Below are positions 12,989 through 27,594 of a stretch of 64,000 nt of DNA, piece after piece; the first letter of the stretch is position 1; each line of letters opens with the position of its first letter. This stretch comes from Hyperoodon ampullatus. Taxonomy: Eukaryota > Chordata > Mammalia > Artiodactyla > Ziphiidae. The stretch is taken from NCBI GenBank assembly GCA_949752795.1, contig OX457064.1, forward strand, positions 106,245,454 through 106,309,453, written 5' to 3'. The notes beneath the pieces are model-generated. The model saw only the letters and a list, made by a program, of their open reading frames with translations, did no database searches and had not been told where the DNA came from. The translations under genes were made by a program, and so were the position numbers.

Positions 12989-13026
12989 CTAGAGTTCAGT
13001 GTGATTAGTAGAAGTTTCACACAGAC
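12989..13026 (-). CDS. CNPY1: CNPY1 terminal coding exon with stop codon
   Basis: This 38-bp coding part has an acceptor ctgtttttttccag. Two bases complete the junction codon (GGT, Gly), followed by LCETSTNHTEL and a TAG at 12989-12991. Human CNPY1, as I remember it, has DLCETSANHTEL, so the junction residue changes from Asp to Gly. The C-terminal HTEL resembles the ER-retention HDEL of CNPY2. The last conserved Cys is present. The 3' UTR should continue leftward; a possible ATTAAA signal on the minus strand is at 12426-12431, weakly supported. Confidence 0.88.
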
Positions 13027-13129
13027 CTGGAAAAAAACAGTTAGATGGCATCACTATCACATTTAACACCAGCCCATAAGTCATAATTTACTTTCTGCAA
13101 AAGCACCTTCTTGTGGAAGCACATTTTTA

Positions 13130-13280
13130 AAAAACTTTCTTATGGACATTTTCAAATACACACAAGAGTAGAAAGACGAATGTAATCTACTCCCCTGTAG
13201 CTCGGTCAGCCACTGCTATTCCTGTCCCATCTCCAGTATTTTTTCCTGGAGTATTCTGAAACAAAGCCCAGGGGTTGTAT
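13130..13280. mobile_element. Old LINE-like fragment
   Basis: The text around tatggacattttcaaataca and gagtattctgaaacaaagcc resembles a common degenerate mammalian LINE segment. The family is uncertain. Confidence 0.3.
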
Positions 13281-14555
13281 CATCTTGCCTGTGGTCATGG
13301 GAGTATTTAAGGAATATTCGAGACAGGGAATCAGTGTGCTGGGCATCTAATCCAAGGAGCAGACAGGCAATGACGCTTGGATACGTAGTACATTTCCAAC
13401 TGGCAGCAATTAATGCCAGCTCTCTTTAGACTGGGCTATGGTTTATTTTAGCTACGTAATTTATTTAAAATAGGAAATAGGCCAGCCTTCGTATTATTTT
13501 GTATGATTTATTAGCCTTGAAAGTAATTATTTTGAATATTAGAATTTAACACCCCCATTAGTGCTTGGAAGTCTATACAAAAAGGTCAAAATGCTTTTAC
13601 TTTAAATGTAGGCTAAACATTTCTGGATATCTGAGACCTATTTTATCTGTGGCATTCAAAATGATCGTGTCACAGATTCTCATCGGTCTGATGTTTTTAA
13701 ATGTTAAGATTTGATATCAAAGCAGAAGTGATATGTATACAAAACATATTTATGTATTTGTGTTTATACCCTCACTCTACCTAAAGAAAACCTCCACAGA
13801 CCAGAGTATCCATTTACCCATAATCTAGAGTGACATGTTCTACCTTGAGTGGAGTATAGCTATCATTTTAATCATGACCTTATATATTATTAAGATTTTA
13901 AAATACCATTTTTACTTCAAGACATTAAAACGACAATCTGGAAAAGCCTGAGTCATGTGCCACAAAACATTCAACCAGGAAAATCTAATGAACTCACTTT
14001 TATTTCATGCCTAGGAAAGAAAAAGAGTTACGTAAGAAATAACCTGCTGCCACTATTACTGTCTCATGCCCCCCAAACAGGGTGTATTTGATAACTTTTC
14101 TTCTATCCAGTAAATAAAGCTATAGTGGCATCTGCAGATCCATCTGCAGACCCACAGCCTTTCACTGAGACGTTTTTCATTTGTTGAAAGGATGACACAT
14201 GTTTATGAAAATCTCACTAAATTGTTATTTTTAAAGCCAAACACAGTCATTTTAAGTTTAATATAGATATATTTCCTCCATTATTCCCCATTTATTTTGT
14301 GTAGGGGGTGAGCCTTAGAATATTAATATTTTAAAGAATCATACATGTGTTAATTAACTAGATGGGGGAATCCGTTCACAATGTACACACATATCAAATC
14401 ACCATGATGTACACTTTAAATACCTTACAATTTTCTAGGTCAGTTATACGTCTACAGCTGAAATGTTAAAGTCTGTGGATGTGCCCTCATCTGCTCCCAC
14501 ATAATTGTTAAAAATAAAGTGAAAAGGTCTACATGAAATAGAAAAAAGCAAAATT

Positions 14556-14590
14556 CACACACACACACACACATACACACACACACACAT
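14556..14590 (+). repeat. (CA)n microsatellite
   Basis: About 17 CA units with one TA interruption, within a CNPY1 intron. Confidence 0.95.
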
Positions 14591-14784
14591 AAGGTGTATA
14601 TAAAGCATATAAAGGGACTAAACTTCCACTCAAACCTCTAGTCCTAGAAATATTTATCTTTGAAAAGATTATTAATCTCCCTGAAAGCAATGTGGACATT
14701 TTACAAGCTCTAAGTACAGTATCTGCTCATAGTATATACTAGGTACAGAGTTACTGGTTACTGTAGTTTTCATAGCCTCCAATA

Positions 14785-14809
14785 AACACACACACACACA
14801 CACACACAG
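14785..14809 (+). repeat. (CA)n microsatellite
   Basis: About 12 uninterrupted CA units, about 200 bp from the previous one. Confidence 0.95.
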
Positions 14810-16841
14810 AGTCATATTTTTAAAACATCATTTAAATCGTGCAGAGGGATCATAGCAAAACTGTGGTACAACAGCACAAAATAAAGCATCACCTTTACAA
14901 AACAGAGGGTGAATGTCATGCTATAGCAGGAAACTTACTGTACTTGTATTAATTATGTTTAAAAGCTTCTGGATTTTTTATACAATACGAGAGTCTCACC
15001 TTTTACACAAATTTCCGAAAGTATCCCAATATGTTAAAACGTATTCCATCTTGGTTGCTGCAGAGTCATTAACTGGAATTATTCTCATTGCTGTGTCACT
15101 TTAGTTGTTTCCTGGCAATAATGTTTAAGTTTGAAAAACTCTTTATCTTGTCATGAGGTTTACTTACTTCAATAATAAGGGGGTTTTAGGAGGGCAGGGA
15201 TTCTTATCTCTTTTTAGGATTACTGTATTCCTAGTTTTTAATTTATAAGTGGTTTAGAACATCCGTAAGTATGTTTCACAGAGAAACAACCTGAAAAAAC
15301 TCACTCCATTTTACTATGTAGCAGCCATGTGGTGGTGGTTTACTCTTTGGAGTGGTTACCTTGTGTTCTCAATAGTTCTGGGGCACTGATACTTATGTTT
15401 ACAGTGTAAGCACTTAATCAGTTTTTTAAAAATTGATGCTATTAAGAATTATTTGATCATGTTTTATTTTATACTAGTAATCTTGCACATATCCTAAGTT
15501 TATGCTTTACGCTTGTATTTTCTTTAGGATAATATTAATTTTTATTTCTAATTATAAATATGCAGAAGGAATGAAAAGAGATAGTTAATATTATCAAAAT
15601 TAAGCCAAATTGCTGCACTTGGGAACAGAGTCTTTCCTCAGAATCTTATTATCTGAGGCAACTACTGCCGTAAAGAGTTGGTGAAACTTTCTTGAGACTT
15701 TTGTAATATTTGAGCAGGTGTTCATACAGCAAATGATTTGCATTTACCATAGATGATTAGGACAAGCCCAAATCCTTTATGAGGAAAAAATAGGAAAACA
15801 AATATTCTCAACATCGTTACATTTTTGCTTACATCTTAACGCACACATTCACCTCTGAATAGCTTGAAAACCTTCCAAAATAATTTCTTTGGGAAATTGT
15901 GACTATGCACTTATTTACGTGAATTTCACAAGTTACAACAGTAAATATCAAAATCAATGAAAAAAGCTCTTGAATTCCTGGCTATATCCTGACTACATCA
16001 TTTCACCATGCTCTTCTTCAAATTCCCAACTAAACTGGATTTTAAACAGAGAACAACCCCATTATCTACTCAGGGTAAGAAAATGTCATCATGTTAATGG
16101 AAATTTGTTACTTTCTTGTTCAGTAACTTTGGATGACAAATATTTATCTTCTACTCACAGTAACTGTTATTTTAAGGACTTCAGCACTAAATTTGATCCT
16201 ATGGCTGCAGGTATATTATACTTTATTATAAACAACTGCCGAATGCTAAACATCTCAAGCTTCCATAATTGCATCAAAGTGTTTCCCCCAGCTTTCTATC
16301 AGTGTCTTCATATATCACATTCAGTTTTTCAAAGATATCTGAAAAGAATGTACAACTTGTACTATATTCTTGTAAATGGATTTTAAAAGTATCAACGTGA
16401 TACAGACTAAAAGGTGTGTGTTCAACCAAATGGAGGGTTGGGTCAGGGTGGCCCTGTGTTTCAACTCTGTATATAGAAAATAAACTTCTGGCAGTGTTTT
16501 CTAGCTTCTTACTGTGCGTATGCATGTGTGTGTTTAAGAATACGAATCAAGTATTATTTTCTACCCTCTACCAGAAAAAAATTTTTAAGAAGTAGGTATG
16601 CTGGGAAAGGAACTTGAAAAAAAATCCAGCGCCAAAAAAACAAACAGAAAAACATTTGAAATTTCTTACTAAAGAAAGATCCCACTTTCTGTTGGTGGAG
16701 GTAAGTACACAAGTCATAAAGGGATTCTCCTTCCCTGGTCCAGGATGGAGAACTCAGCTCTAAAAGTTTAAAAAGAGAAACGCTTTGGATTCTTGGATTT
16801 GTGCAATTGTGCTCCTTCCCAATTGGAAATCAAGCATTTTA

Positions 16842-19171
<2,330 letters not shown>

Positions 19172-19489
19172 TTAACGGTGATATTATTTAAAAGACCTTC
19201 CCCTGAATGCACGTGGTAGCACACCCCATCGCCCTAAACAGTATTCCTGTCCTGATACAACATGTGCACTTTCTATCATTTACATAATTTAAGGGGTTAG
19301 CCTAAATTCTGGTTTTTAAAAAGTGCCTATGTTCGAAAGTGGACAGAAGAAAAACCTTCTATTCAAGCTAGAAACTATACTTCTACGGGTGATAATTTTG
19401 GAAAGTCATGGAACATGCAGAATAAGGCATTAAGCACAGGCAATGGCTGTTATTATCTATCTACTTGCAAGAGACAGACAGAGCCAGAG

Positions 19490-20290
19490 AGAGCGCTCGG
19501 GTCTCTCTCTCCTCCAGCGCATCCCGAGCTGGGCGAAGGCCGGGCCTCGCGCTCCGCAGCCGCTGCCCTGCGCGCCGTGGCCCCTCGGCGGCCGCTCGGG
19601 CCCGGGGGCAGGGAAAAGCCGGGCTGACCGAATCGCCCCTCTCGCAGGCGCGGCTGCGCTGTCTTTGGAACAGCTGGTGCCCGTCTCCGCGCGCCCCTCT
19701 CCCTCCGGAATCCAGCGAGGATTCAGAGGACCCTTTGGCCACCACCTCCGCCCCGCGCGGGGGTCAAAGAGCACCCCTCGCCCTTGGTAACCGGGACAAA
19801 AACTCGGGGGCCGTCTAGACAGGTCAAGGTGCAGGATGCTGCGTCCCCGCGGCTCCTTCCGGAAGGGGGCGGGGACCCGCCAAGGGCGCCGCGGACGCGC
19901 CGCGGCCCCGGCCTCTGCGGGCTTTCTCCCTCTCCACCCTCTGCTGATCAAAGTAGGAAGTTTGCATGACAACCATGGTGAAAGGGGCTGAATCGCAAAT
20001 GAACTCGATTTCTCCGATGTTGATATATCCAGCCTCCATTGTCCCCTTTCAGACGCAGTGTGAACCCTTCCGGTGCCGGCGACCGCGCGGCATTCACATG
20101 CGCGCTCCGGGCGCACAAAGGCTCCCCGCGCCCCTCCCTGCCATCTGGCCGCGGGGCTCGGGGCGGGCTGTGCGGCGCGCCTCTGCGCTTAACCCTGCTT
20201 CCAGCCAAAACCACTCGAGCGTCACTCCCGTCACCCCCCAGGCTCGGCAAGGAGCGAACTCTGTAGAAAAGGAAGGAGCCAAAGAAAGCC
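19490..20290 (-). promoter_or_regulatory. CNPY1: CpG island upstream of a CNPY1 exon; candidate internal promoter or enhancer
   Basis: This is the only strongly CpG-dense block in an otherwise AT-rich 16 kb. It begins about 350 bp upstream (in transcript sense) of the exon whose ATG matches the short human CNPY1 start, so it could drive the short form. Within it GATCAAAG (19946-19953, TCF/LEF-like) lies 6 bp from gtttgcatgacaacc (19960-19974). On the minus strand the latter reads as a SOX-POU-type composite, 12 of 15 positions matching CATTGTCATGCAAAT. The promoter role is inference from position and composition. Confidence 0.6.
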
Positions 20291-20470
20291 GGCACTAATG
20301 AACTTTCCATTAGCACCACCACGTGCGCCGTGATAAAATATCCCTCCTTCTGCCCGCAAAACTCGACTTGAGATTGATTACGAACTGCTTTCAAGGCCCA
20401 TGCGGTCAACTCTGCAATTATGTCGTTTATTAAACTGGAGTGTACCGCAGCATTCTTTATCCGCTAACAT
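20290..20470. promoter_or_regulatory. Candidate conserved non-coding block with homeodomain-type motifs
   Basis: This block abuts the CpG island. It contains cactaatgaa and ccattagc (homeodomain core TAAT/ATTA), an E-box CACGTG at 20320-20325, GATTGATTA at 20372-20380 (PBX/HOX-like) and further AT-rich cores (gcaattatg, tttattaaac). The repeat-free context and the density of developmental motifs suggest a cis-regulatory element. No conservation test was possible. Confidence 0.35.
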
Positions 20471-20479
20471 ATCAAGTTA

Positions 20480-23400
20480 AAAAATTGAGTGTTTTAATTT
20501 TTTTAAGTGTCGACACTCAAAAGACCCTAAAGAAAGTAGCTCAAAGCGCACAGTCAAAACACAAGTTACGTTTTTATTTACACCTTTAATTGTGCCACTT
20601 AAGCATCGTAAGTTGTGAATAAAACCAAAAACATAGGTTAACACATTGAAAATCTGTTTCAGAAACTAAAGATTAAATGTGTATTGGGACTTAAAAGCTA
20701 GGAAACAGAGGTAAATTCTTAAATTACAATTTATCAAGCAGATCATTAACAGAATGATTATGGTTTCTTCCTGCCCTGCGTGTGCTTTAGTATATTTCCT
20801 TGTCTGGTCCATATGAACAGGCTCATAGTACTTTCTGCATGTCCACAAAGCAGCATTTTTAACCTCAAAGTGAAGAGTTGGCTCTTTCATTTAAAAAATC
20901 TAACTGTGATCAAGAATCCATTCTCTCTCCCCCCTCCCTAACCCTCTCCTTCCCCAATCAAACTGTAAACACCGCGGGGCGATGCCATCTCTGAATGGAG
21001 AGGGTCTGAGCATTGGTAGGGTGCTTTTGGAACCCTGGATGCCGTCCTTACACACCACGGTATTTCCCGTTGAGATGAGACTACTCTCGAAACTGTTTTT
21101 TGTTTTAAACTGACCTGACGTTCTGAGCTGCGTGCATAAATCCTGAGTGTATAAGATTTGAGCAAATCAGGATGTCAATATGCAAGACCCTCCACAACTT
21201 ACTTTTGAGAGCTGTATTATTTATTTCCTGGGTTGACGCTTTTTAAAAAACAGTCGCCACATGATAACTTTCCACCAAACGGGATTGTTTTTCTTATTTT
21301 GAAAGTGGAATTTTACGTATTTGAATATAGTAGTATTGTGCCTATTTTAACGCACATATGTTATACCTAGGGATCAACACGTGAATCTTGCTGATTTCAT
21401 ACATCTTTGAAGGCTAACTGGCTTTTTGATGTAATTGCTGGCTCTTTTGAGTAAATGTTCTTTAGTAGAAAGAGCAGGAAATGTTACAGGCAGAGAGCTC
21501 GGAAAATGCCACGTTACAATCTTCACTGAAAGCAAGAAAGGAAAACACCCAACATGAGACTAGTAGTGTTCGTTTTACAGAAATATTTTTTAAAAACTGA
21601 CCTAAAGTGCCAAAGCATCCGATTTTGTGAGAAAATTTTAAAGAAAAAGATGCTTATGCATGGCAGCTATTTATACACTTATTAAAATGCACATGATTAG
21701 GGTTTAAAATGATTCCACTTAGCTGAACTACATTCACTAAACTTAAAGACTGTTCAAGGAATAATTGAGCCTTTTTCTCCCCTCAAAGTGTTTTGATTAT
21801 AAGAGTGCAATAAGTATTGAGACAAGTGGAATAAAACTACCTCTTTCTTCCTATACTATGAAGGTTCTGAATAGTACTTGTCAATAAAGCAACTCCTATT
21901 GTAATCTTCGGGGAGCATTTCCTCCACCCTGGAAGGAGGGTCTCAGAGATACTAACCTCATTAAAATATGAATGAAAAAGGCCGCCATCATTGTATCAGG
22001 AGAAAACCGATTCACTGGCATGGTTTTCTTATCAGCCATTACTTTTACAGACAGACTCATCTGGTATACGTTATAAATACAAAAACGATCTGTTACAATT
22101 TCATTGCTATCTTAGCACACCCTCATCAAAGTAAATCCTAACTTTTGCCATTTTGGAATCTAGCTACAACTCTAAATCATACTTGGTATATGTCGTGTTT
22201 ATTTATTTTTCCTTTAGGCCCCTTGTGACCATGTGCTTATCGTGTGAGCAATGACATGGGAGTGGGAGGAGATACTCAGATCCCAACTTGAAAACGGAAA
22301 AAGGTAGTTGAAAGTTTTGGCTTTGATTTCTTGAAAAAACTGGAGTTAGGGATCTATCCCAGAGCACTATGACAACACCTTTATAACAGTCAATTACAGG
22401 GTGCCTCCCATGTTCGTTCATTACTGTGTCTCTGTTCATCTTGTAGCAAATTTCTTGCTTGATAGCTATCACAATTATGTTACAGTGTACAGTCTGATGT
22501 GGAGATTGTCCTTGTGGTACACTGTCTTTTTCATAACTGTCTGACAATTTTGGAGTGTCCCTCAGATAGGAAACCAGTACTTAACCTGCTTAGTGACTGA
22601 TAGTTAGTTTCACATGGTTGCAAAGATTTTCTTTCTAGAGGTTTAGTTAATGTAAAACTTTTAATTACGTTACAGCAAATATTACATCTAGTTTAATCAC
22701 TAACTTTTCATCCATAAAAATACTGAAATCACTTCTGATATTAGTTAAAAGTCAATATTTAGAAGTGAACATTCAAACCTTCTTTGCTCTAGGCTACAGC
22801 CGGGAAAGCAAGAATTCAGAAACTCTTCTAAGTTGATGAGATCTGTAATTGGCTTTTATGTGAATTGACTGCTCTGAGTTTGTTGTGTGAGCCTTCTTCA
22901 TATAATATGCAAATAGCATTGACTGTTTAGTTTTATTAAACAGTATAATTAGAAACCTAAAGAAGCTCATTTCGATGAGGAATAATAAAGGTTGATACAT
23001 TTTCCAGTGTTCTGTATATCAGAAAAAATGAATCCCATCTGGACTTAATCAATAAGAGAGATTTTAAGTAGCCTTTGTTCAGAGAGCCAAACAACAGAAT
23101 TAATATTAGTTTTTCCATAAATTCGGTGTTAAAACAGGTGAATTTGTGCAATCAGTAAAACCTTGGGTGCAAAAATACAAAGACTGCAGCACAATTTACC
23201 ACAAATGACACAGTAAATTTATGAAAGTAACATCACAATTCTGCCCCCTTTAATCTGAATACTGGGAAAAGGCACTCTTATTATTTGAAATAAAGTATTT
23301 TGCAAGTGTTTCCTATTCTTATTCGTGGAGATGTTATGTCTACATGAAGTATACTCTCAGGTTGTGAGAAAAATAGAAATAACAAAATAAGAACAACATG

Positions 23401-24471
23401 ATTTTGGGGGAAATTTTCCCCAGAATTCAAAACTATTAAAGTTTCAATCACATTTTCTTATTCTGGATCCTGTTTTCAACTTAACAGTATAGAAAACTTG
23501 AAAGTATAGAAAGATCGCATGATGGATCACCATTAATGAACTCCAAATGGGGGTCATCTAACTCAATTTGACTTTTTCCTAAAGTTAAAAAAACATACTT
23601 TCTTTTCATTATTAAATACAAACTTGGCACTGCCATTTGATTTCTCATCTTAAAAACTACTCTATTAGTCTTTAAAAAAACTAATTTTCAAACATTTTAG
23701 GTGAATTGAATACAGCTATCCACGTGAAAAATGTTATAAATTTTCAAGCTTTGTTAAAAATCACTCTAAGCGAGGATTTAGAACGACCTTTTCATGCTGT
23801 TTCTGAGCTTTGACCTCTGCTCGCTTACCCCGGAAGGATCTTGCAGATTAAAAAAGAAAGTAATAGAAGAAAGTGACAGTGCTTAAAAGGGCAAAGGCCG
23901 TAAGACTGCAACAGTAATAGAGGTGATGTGAATTTGTTCATTCGCTCAGCAATATTGATTCAACTCCATCTTCGTGTCGGACAAACATACCTCTCTAATT
24001 CGGACTTTTTAAAGGGGACTCTTCCGTGATTCTGAATAAAAATGAAAAGAAATACTCGAAAAAGACTGCCTGGAAGAGAGTCAATAAATCCTAGTTGATG
24101 ATACTATAAAGATCACATGAATACAATATCTCTGTTCTTATTTGACAGTTTCTGTCCCCCCCATCTGCGTGTCTTTCACCATCTTGCTACTGAAAACACA
24201 ATAGTTATCCCTTTCTAACCACCTCTGCAAAACACTTTCTCAGAATAGAAGAGGCGAAAAGTCACGTTTGCGGAACCTGTTGTGGCATTTCCCAGTTTTA
24301 TCATCTGTGTACTTGTGGGCAAATGGTGAGATTTCCCTGGAAAACCTTAGAGGTCTCAGAGGAAAAGGATGAAAGAATGGGATAAGTTAAGAAGCTCTGG
24401 GTGTTCCGTCTCCACAGTTGTGGAAACACGCATACACACACCAGTTCCCGCTGGCTGCAAAGAAAGCACTC
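20480..24471. other. AT-rich repeat-poor intronic sequence
   Basis: No SINE, LTR or clear LINE was recognised and there is no long open frame. Conserved regulatory sequence is possible but not shown. Confidence 0.4.
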
Positions 24472-24582
24472 TTTTTTTTTGGACACGCCATGGGCATTCA
24501 GGATCTTAGTTCCCTGACCAGGATTGAACCCGCGCCCCCTGCAGTGGAAGCCAGGAGTCTTAACCACTGCCAGCGAAGTCCA
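24472..24582 (-). mobile_element. CHR SINE (CHR-1-like, short, diverged)
   Basis: On the minus strand it reads gtggacttcgctggcagtgg, ttaagactcc and a cgggttcaatcctggtcagg box, ending in an A tract. It is the first CHR SINE to the right of the SINE-free domain. Confidence 0.88.
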
Positions 24583-24757
24583 CCTTTCTTTAAAAACATT
24601 TTTAAATAGAAAAAGTTACACATTCACTTGATTTTTTTTTAATCCAGAAGGAACAAAAGAATAGAATAAAAAGTAAGGCTGATGCTACCCCAGACCCTAA
24701 AGCCCAGCTCTCCTTCCCCCAGAAACATTCTAAGTGCACCTCTATGAGTGTGCAATG

Positions 24758-24901
24758 AATGTGTGTGTGCATGTATGTGTGTGTCCGTGTTTGCCTGTAT
24801 GCACATGTGCCTGTGTGTGTCCATGTGTATCTATGTGTGCATGTAGGCATGTATGCATGTGTGTCCATGTGTGTGTGTCCATGTGTGCACTTGTGAGTGT
24901 C
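24758..24901 (+). repeat. TG-rich degenerate microsatellite
   Basis: Alternating tgtg, catg and tgtc units run for about 140 bp. The open frames across it are artefacts. Confidence 0.9.
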
Positions 24902-25394
24902 CCTCCTCCTCTTTTTACAAGGTCCGAGCACAGCACACCCCCTGTCTTTCTCACTTGGGAATAAGAGGGTTCAGTCACATCCGGGAGGCTGAGGACCGTC
25001 TCCTGACGGTCACTGGATGAAGGCACACTTACTATGGGGGCATCAAAGCTCAAATCCATTGAGATTCGAAGACGCCCTGCATCCCAAGGGCAGGTTCCAA
25101 AGGGGAGCTCCCGCCCACGTGAGCTATGGCAGGATCTCTCTGGAATATTTGTTAAAAATCTGTTTGGGGATATATCTTAGCTTATTCTATCCTGAAACAA
25201 TGGTTTTGAGAGGGTCGGGGCCAGCGTTTTTAACCCCCTTTCCTGGGTGAGGAGCCCCAGGCCCCAGGGACTTCCTTCCATGACTGACCGTGATGCTGCA
25301 AGGTCATTGCTCTCCATGCCCTCCAGGTCCTGCGCCTGAGGACACAGCAACGCAGACACTGCGGCCGGGAAGACCTTGGAGATCCCACAGTAAC

Positions 25395-25510
25395 CCCCCC
25401 CCCGCTCTTCAGGTGGGGACACTGAGGCTCAGACGGGAGCGACTTCCCTGAGCACCACCTGGCGGAGCCAGGGTTGGAAGCCGGCTGCTCTAGTCGGTGC
25501 ACGCTGCTGC
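25395..25510 (-). mobile_element. MIR fragment
   Basis: The text ggggacactgaggctcagac followed by ggcggagccagggttggaag is the reverse of the MIR core (aggaaactgaggcacagaga, then cagagccgggattcgaaccc). Confidence 0.6.
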
Positions 25511-25554
25511 CCCCCACCAAGCGACCAGGTGCGGCCACGCCCCAGATTCCTAGG

Positions 25555-25872
25555 TGACGCCCTAAGCCCCAGGACCTCAGGATGTGACCCTGTTTGTCGA
25601 TGGGGCCTTTAAAGAGGTGATGAAGGTAAAATGAGGTTGTATGGGTGGGCCCTGATCCCATTTGACTGGTCCTTATAAGAAGAGGCGATCAGGACACAGA
25701 CACACACAGAGGGACGGCCACGTGAGGACACGGGAGAAGACAGCGTCTACACGGCAAGGAGAGAGGCCTCAGGAGGACCTGGCCCTGCCCTCACCTGGAT
25801 CTGGGACTTTCCAGCCTCCAGGGCTGGGAGACAACAAGTTTCTGCTGTTTAAGCCACCCGAGCTCCTAACAC
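25555..25872 (+). mobile_element. MaLR (MLT1-type) LTR
   Basis: The order gtgaccctgtttg, atgaggttgtatgggtgggc, ctgatcccatttgactggtcc, ttataagaagaggcgat, cacgtgaggacacg and tttctgctgtttaagccaccc follows the MLT1 LTR consensus. Confidence 0.75.
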
Positions 25873-27386
25873 AGTCCCAGACCATGGAGCCCCCGCCTGA
25901 AGTCTTGCTAGTACAGCCCAAGCCCAAGGGGTGACTGGGGGCTGCTCGAGAGCCTGCCATGATGGGGGGACACGGAGCAACATGAGACGCATGCTGGTCT
26001 GCCTCGGTGCACGGGTGCTGTGATCCCGTCTGAGCCGGGGGCAGGACTCTGCACAGGCCCCCAAGCACCTCCATCCTGGTCTGGCGCCACCTACAACCTG
26101 CTGAGGGCTGGACCAGACGCCGGTCTCCTTGATCTCCCAGAGTCCTTGCCGGTAAACCTGGGACGAAAACAACACCTGTTCTAGTGTATCTGATCAGGTC
26201 AAGTAACTGGTAGGAAAATCTTTCGAGAGTTTGACACGACAAGTGAACGTAAAGGGTTATGATTACTTTCCCTCTGATGGATGCCGACTGTTTTAGTTTG
26301 TAAATGCCTTAAAGGTGATGCCGACTTGAGCATAGACTGACTTTTGCACCCACCTTACCGGTGGGCTAGTGGGATGGTCCGGTGACTCCAAGGCAGTGCC
26401 TCGAAAAGTTGGCCTGAGGACCTCTTGTCATTTTCTCCCCTTCCCATCCTCTCAGAATCCGAGAGCTGTCAGCATGGGCATCCAGACCCATGGCACTCAA
26501 AGTGTGGTCACCACCACCTGCTGCATCAGGCTGCCTGTTTCCAAGACCCCCAGGCAGCTGTGTGCTCAGGACAGAGCAGTGTTGCTTAGAATCCTGCTGG
26601 TGGCGGTCAGGGTGGCAATGGCAAGGGGGTGCTACCCGCGCTGACTTTTCTATTTTCTGCTTCTGTGCTCTGCCTAGAAAGAGCAGAAACTGGAGGAGGA
26701 CCATTTAGTATAGAGGGACCAAGTGAAAGCCTTGTCCTTAGAAACACATGTGGGATGACCTGGAAAGAGGCCTGTGTCCTCAGCCCCAACAGCACCCAGG
26801 GAGCACCTCTGGGAGGATCTCATGCTCCTGTCACCCTGATGAGCGCTACACTGGGAGAGACAGCGGGTCACGAGTGAGCAGACGCAGTTCCAGGATGGAG
26901 ATCTTTCATCGACACCCAGAGAAAACCGAGAGGGGCTGAGGACAGTGAGGGCATCACAGCCGCTCCCAGGCGCCCAGCTCGAGAGTCAGGTCTATTATAT
27001 TACAGGCTGAACATTTTCTAAAAAATATGTAGCTCATTCTCATGGCGTTGTTTTTCTCTCATGCATTTCTGACCTCCCCTCTCTTCTCTAGACCCATGTC
27101 AGGCAGGGGCGCTGCCCCAAGTGTGACCTTGCCCGGACGGCCTAGTGCCAGGAGGAGCTCTCTGGGCTGGGTGCCCGTGTAAGGACCCACCCCTTCTGCA
27201 CTAGGCCCCGCGGGGCACAGCCCTTCTAGTAAGAAGCGGTAAGAAGCGAAGGGATCGTGGTTTCTCAGATGCACCAAACTCAGGTCACCCAAGGCAAGCA
27301 GCTTGGAAATGGCTTTAACACGACATTGAAGATCCTGCACGTCCCCCTGGCTTGGAAGTCCCTTTGCCTCAGGAACACCCAGTTTT
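25873..27386. other. Unannotated intronic sequence
   Basis: Moderately GC-rich. The open frames on both strands overlap each other and lack recognisable domains. Confidence 0.4.
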
Positions 27387-27594
27387 GGGACTTCCCTGAC
27401 GGTCCAGTGCTTAAGACTTCGCCTTCCAATGCAGTGGGTGTGGGTTCGATCCCTGGTCGGGGAGCTAACATCCCACATGCCTCATGGCCAAAAAACCAAA
27501 ACATAAAACAGAAGCAATATTGTAACAAGTTCAGTAGACTTTAAAAAAATGGTCCACACCAAAAAAAAAAAAAAAAAAAAAGAAAAGAAAAAAG
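27387..27594 (+). mobile_element. CHR SINE with long A-rich tail
   Basis: It begins gggacttccctgacggtcca and carries ggttcgatccctggtcgggg. The tail contains aaacagaagcaatattgtaa and gactttaaaaaaatggtcca and ends in about 21 A. Confidence 0.92.

Noticed and set aside
19457..20116. 219-codon minus-strand frame in the CpG island
   Set aside because: GC-rich sequence has few stops; the protein is arginine/proline-rich without a domain, and several other frames are equally long.
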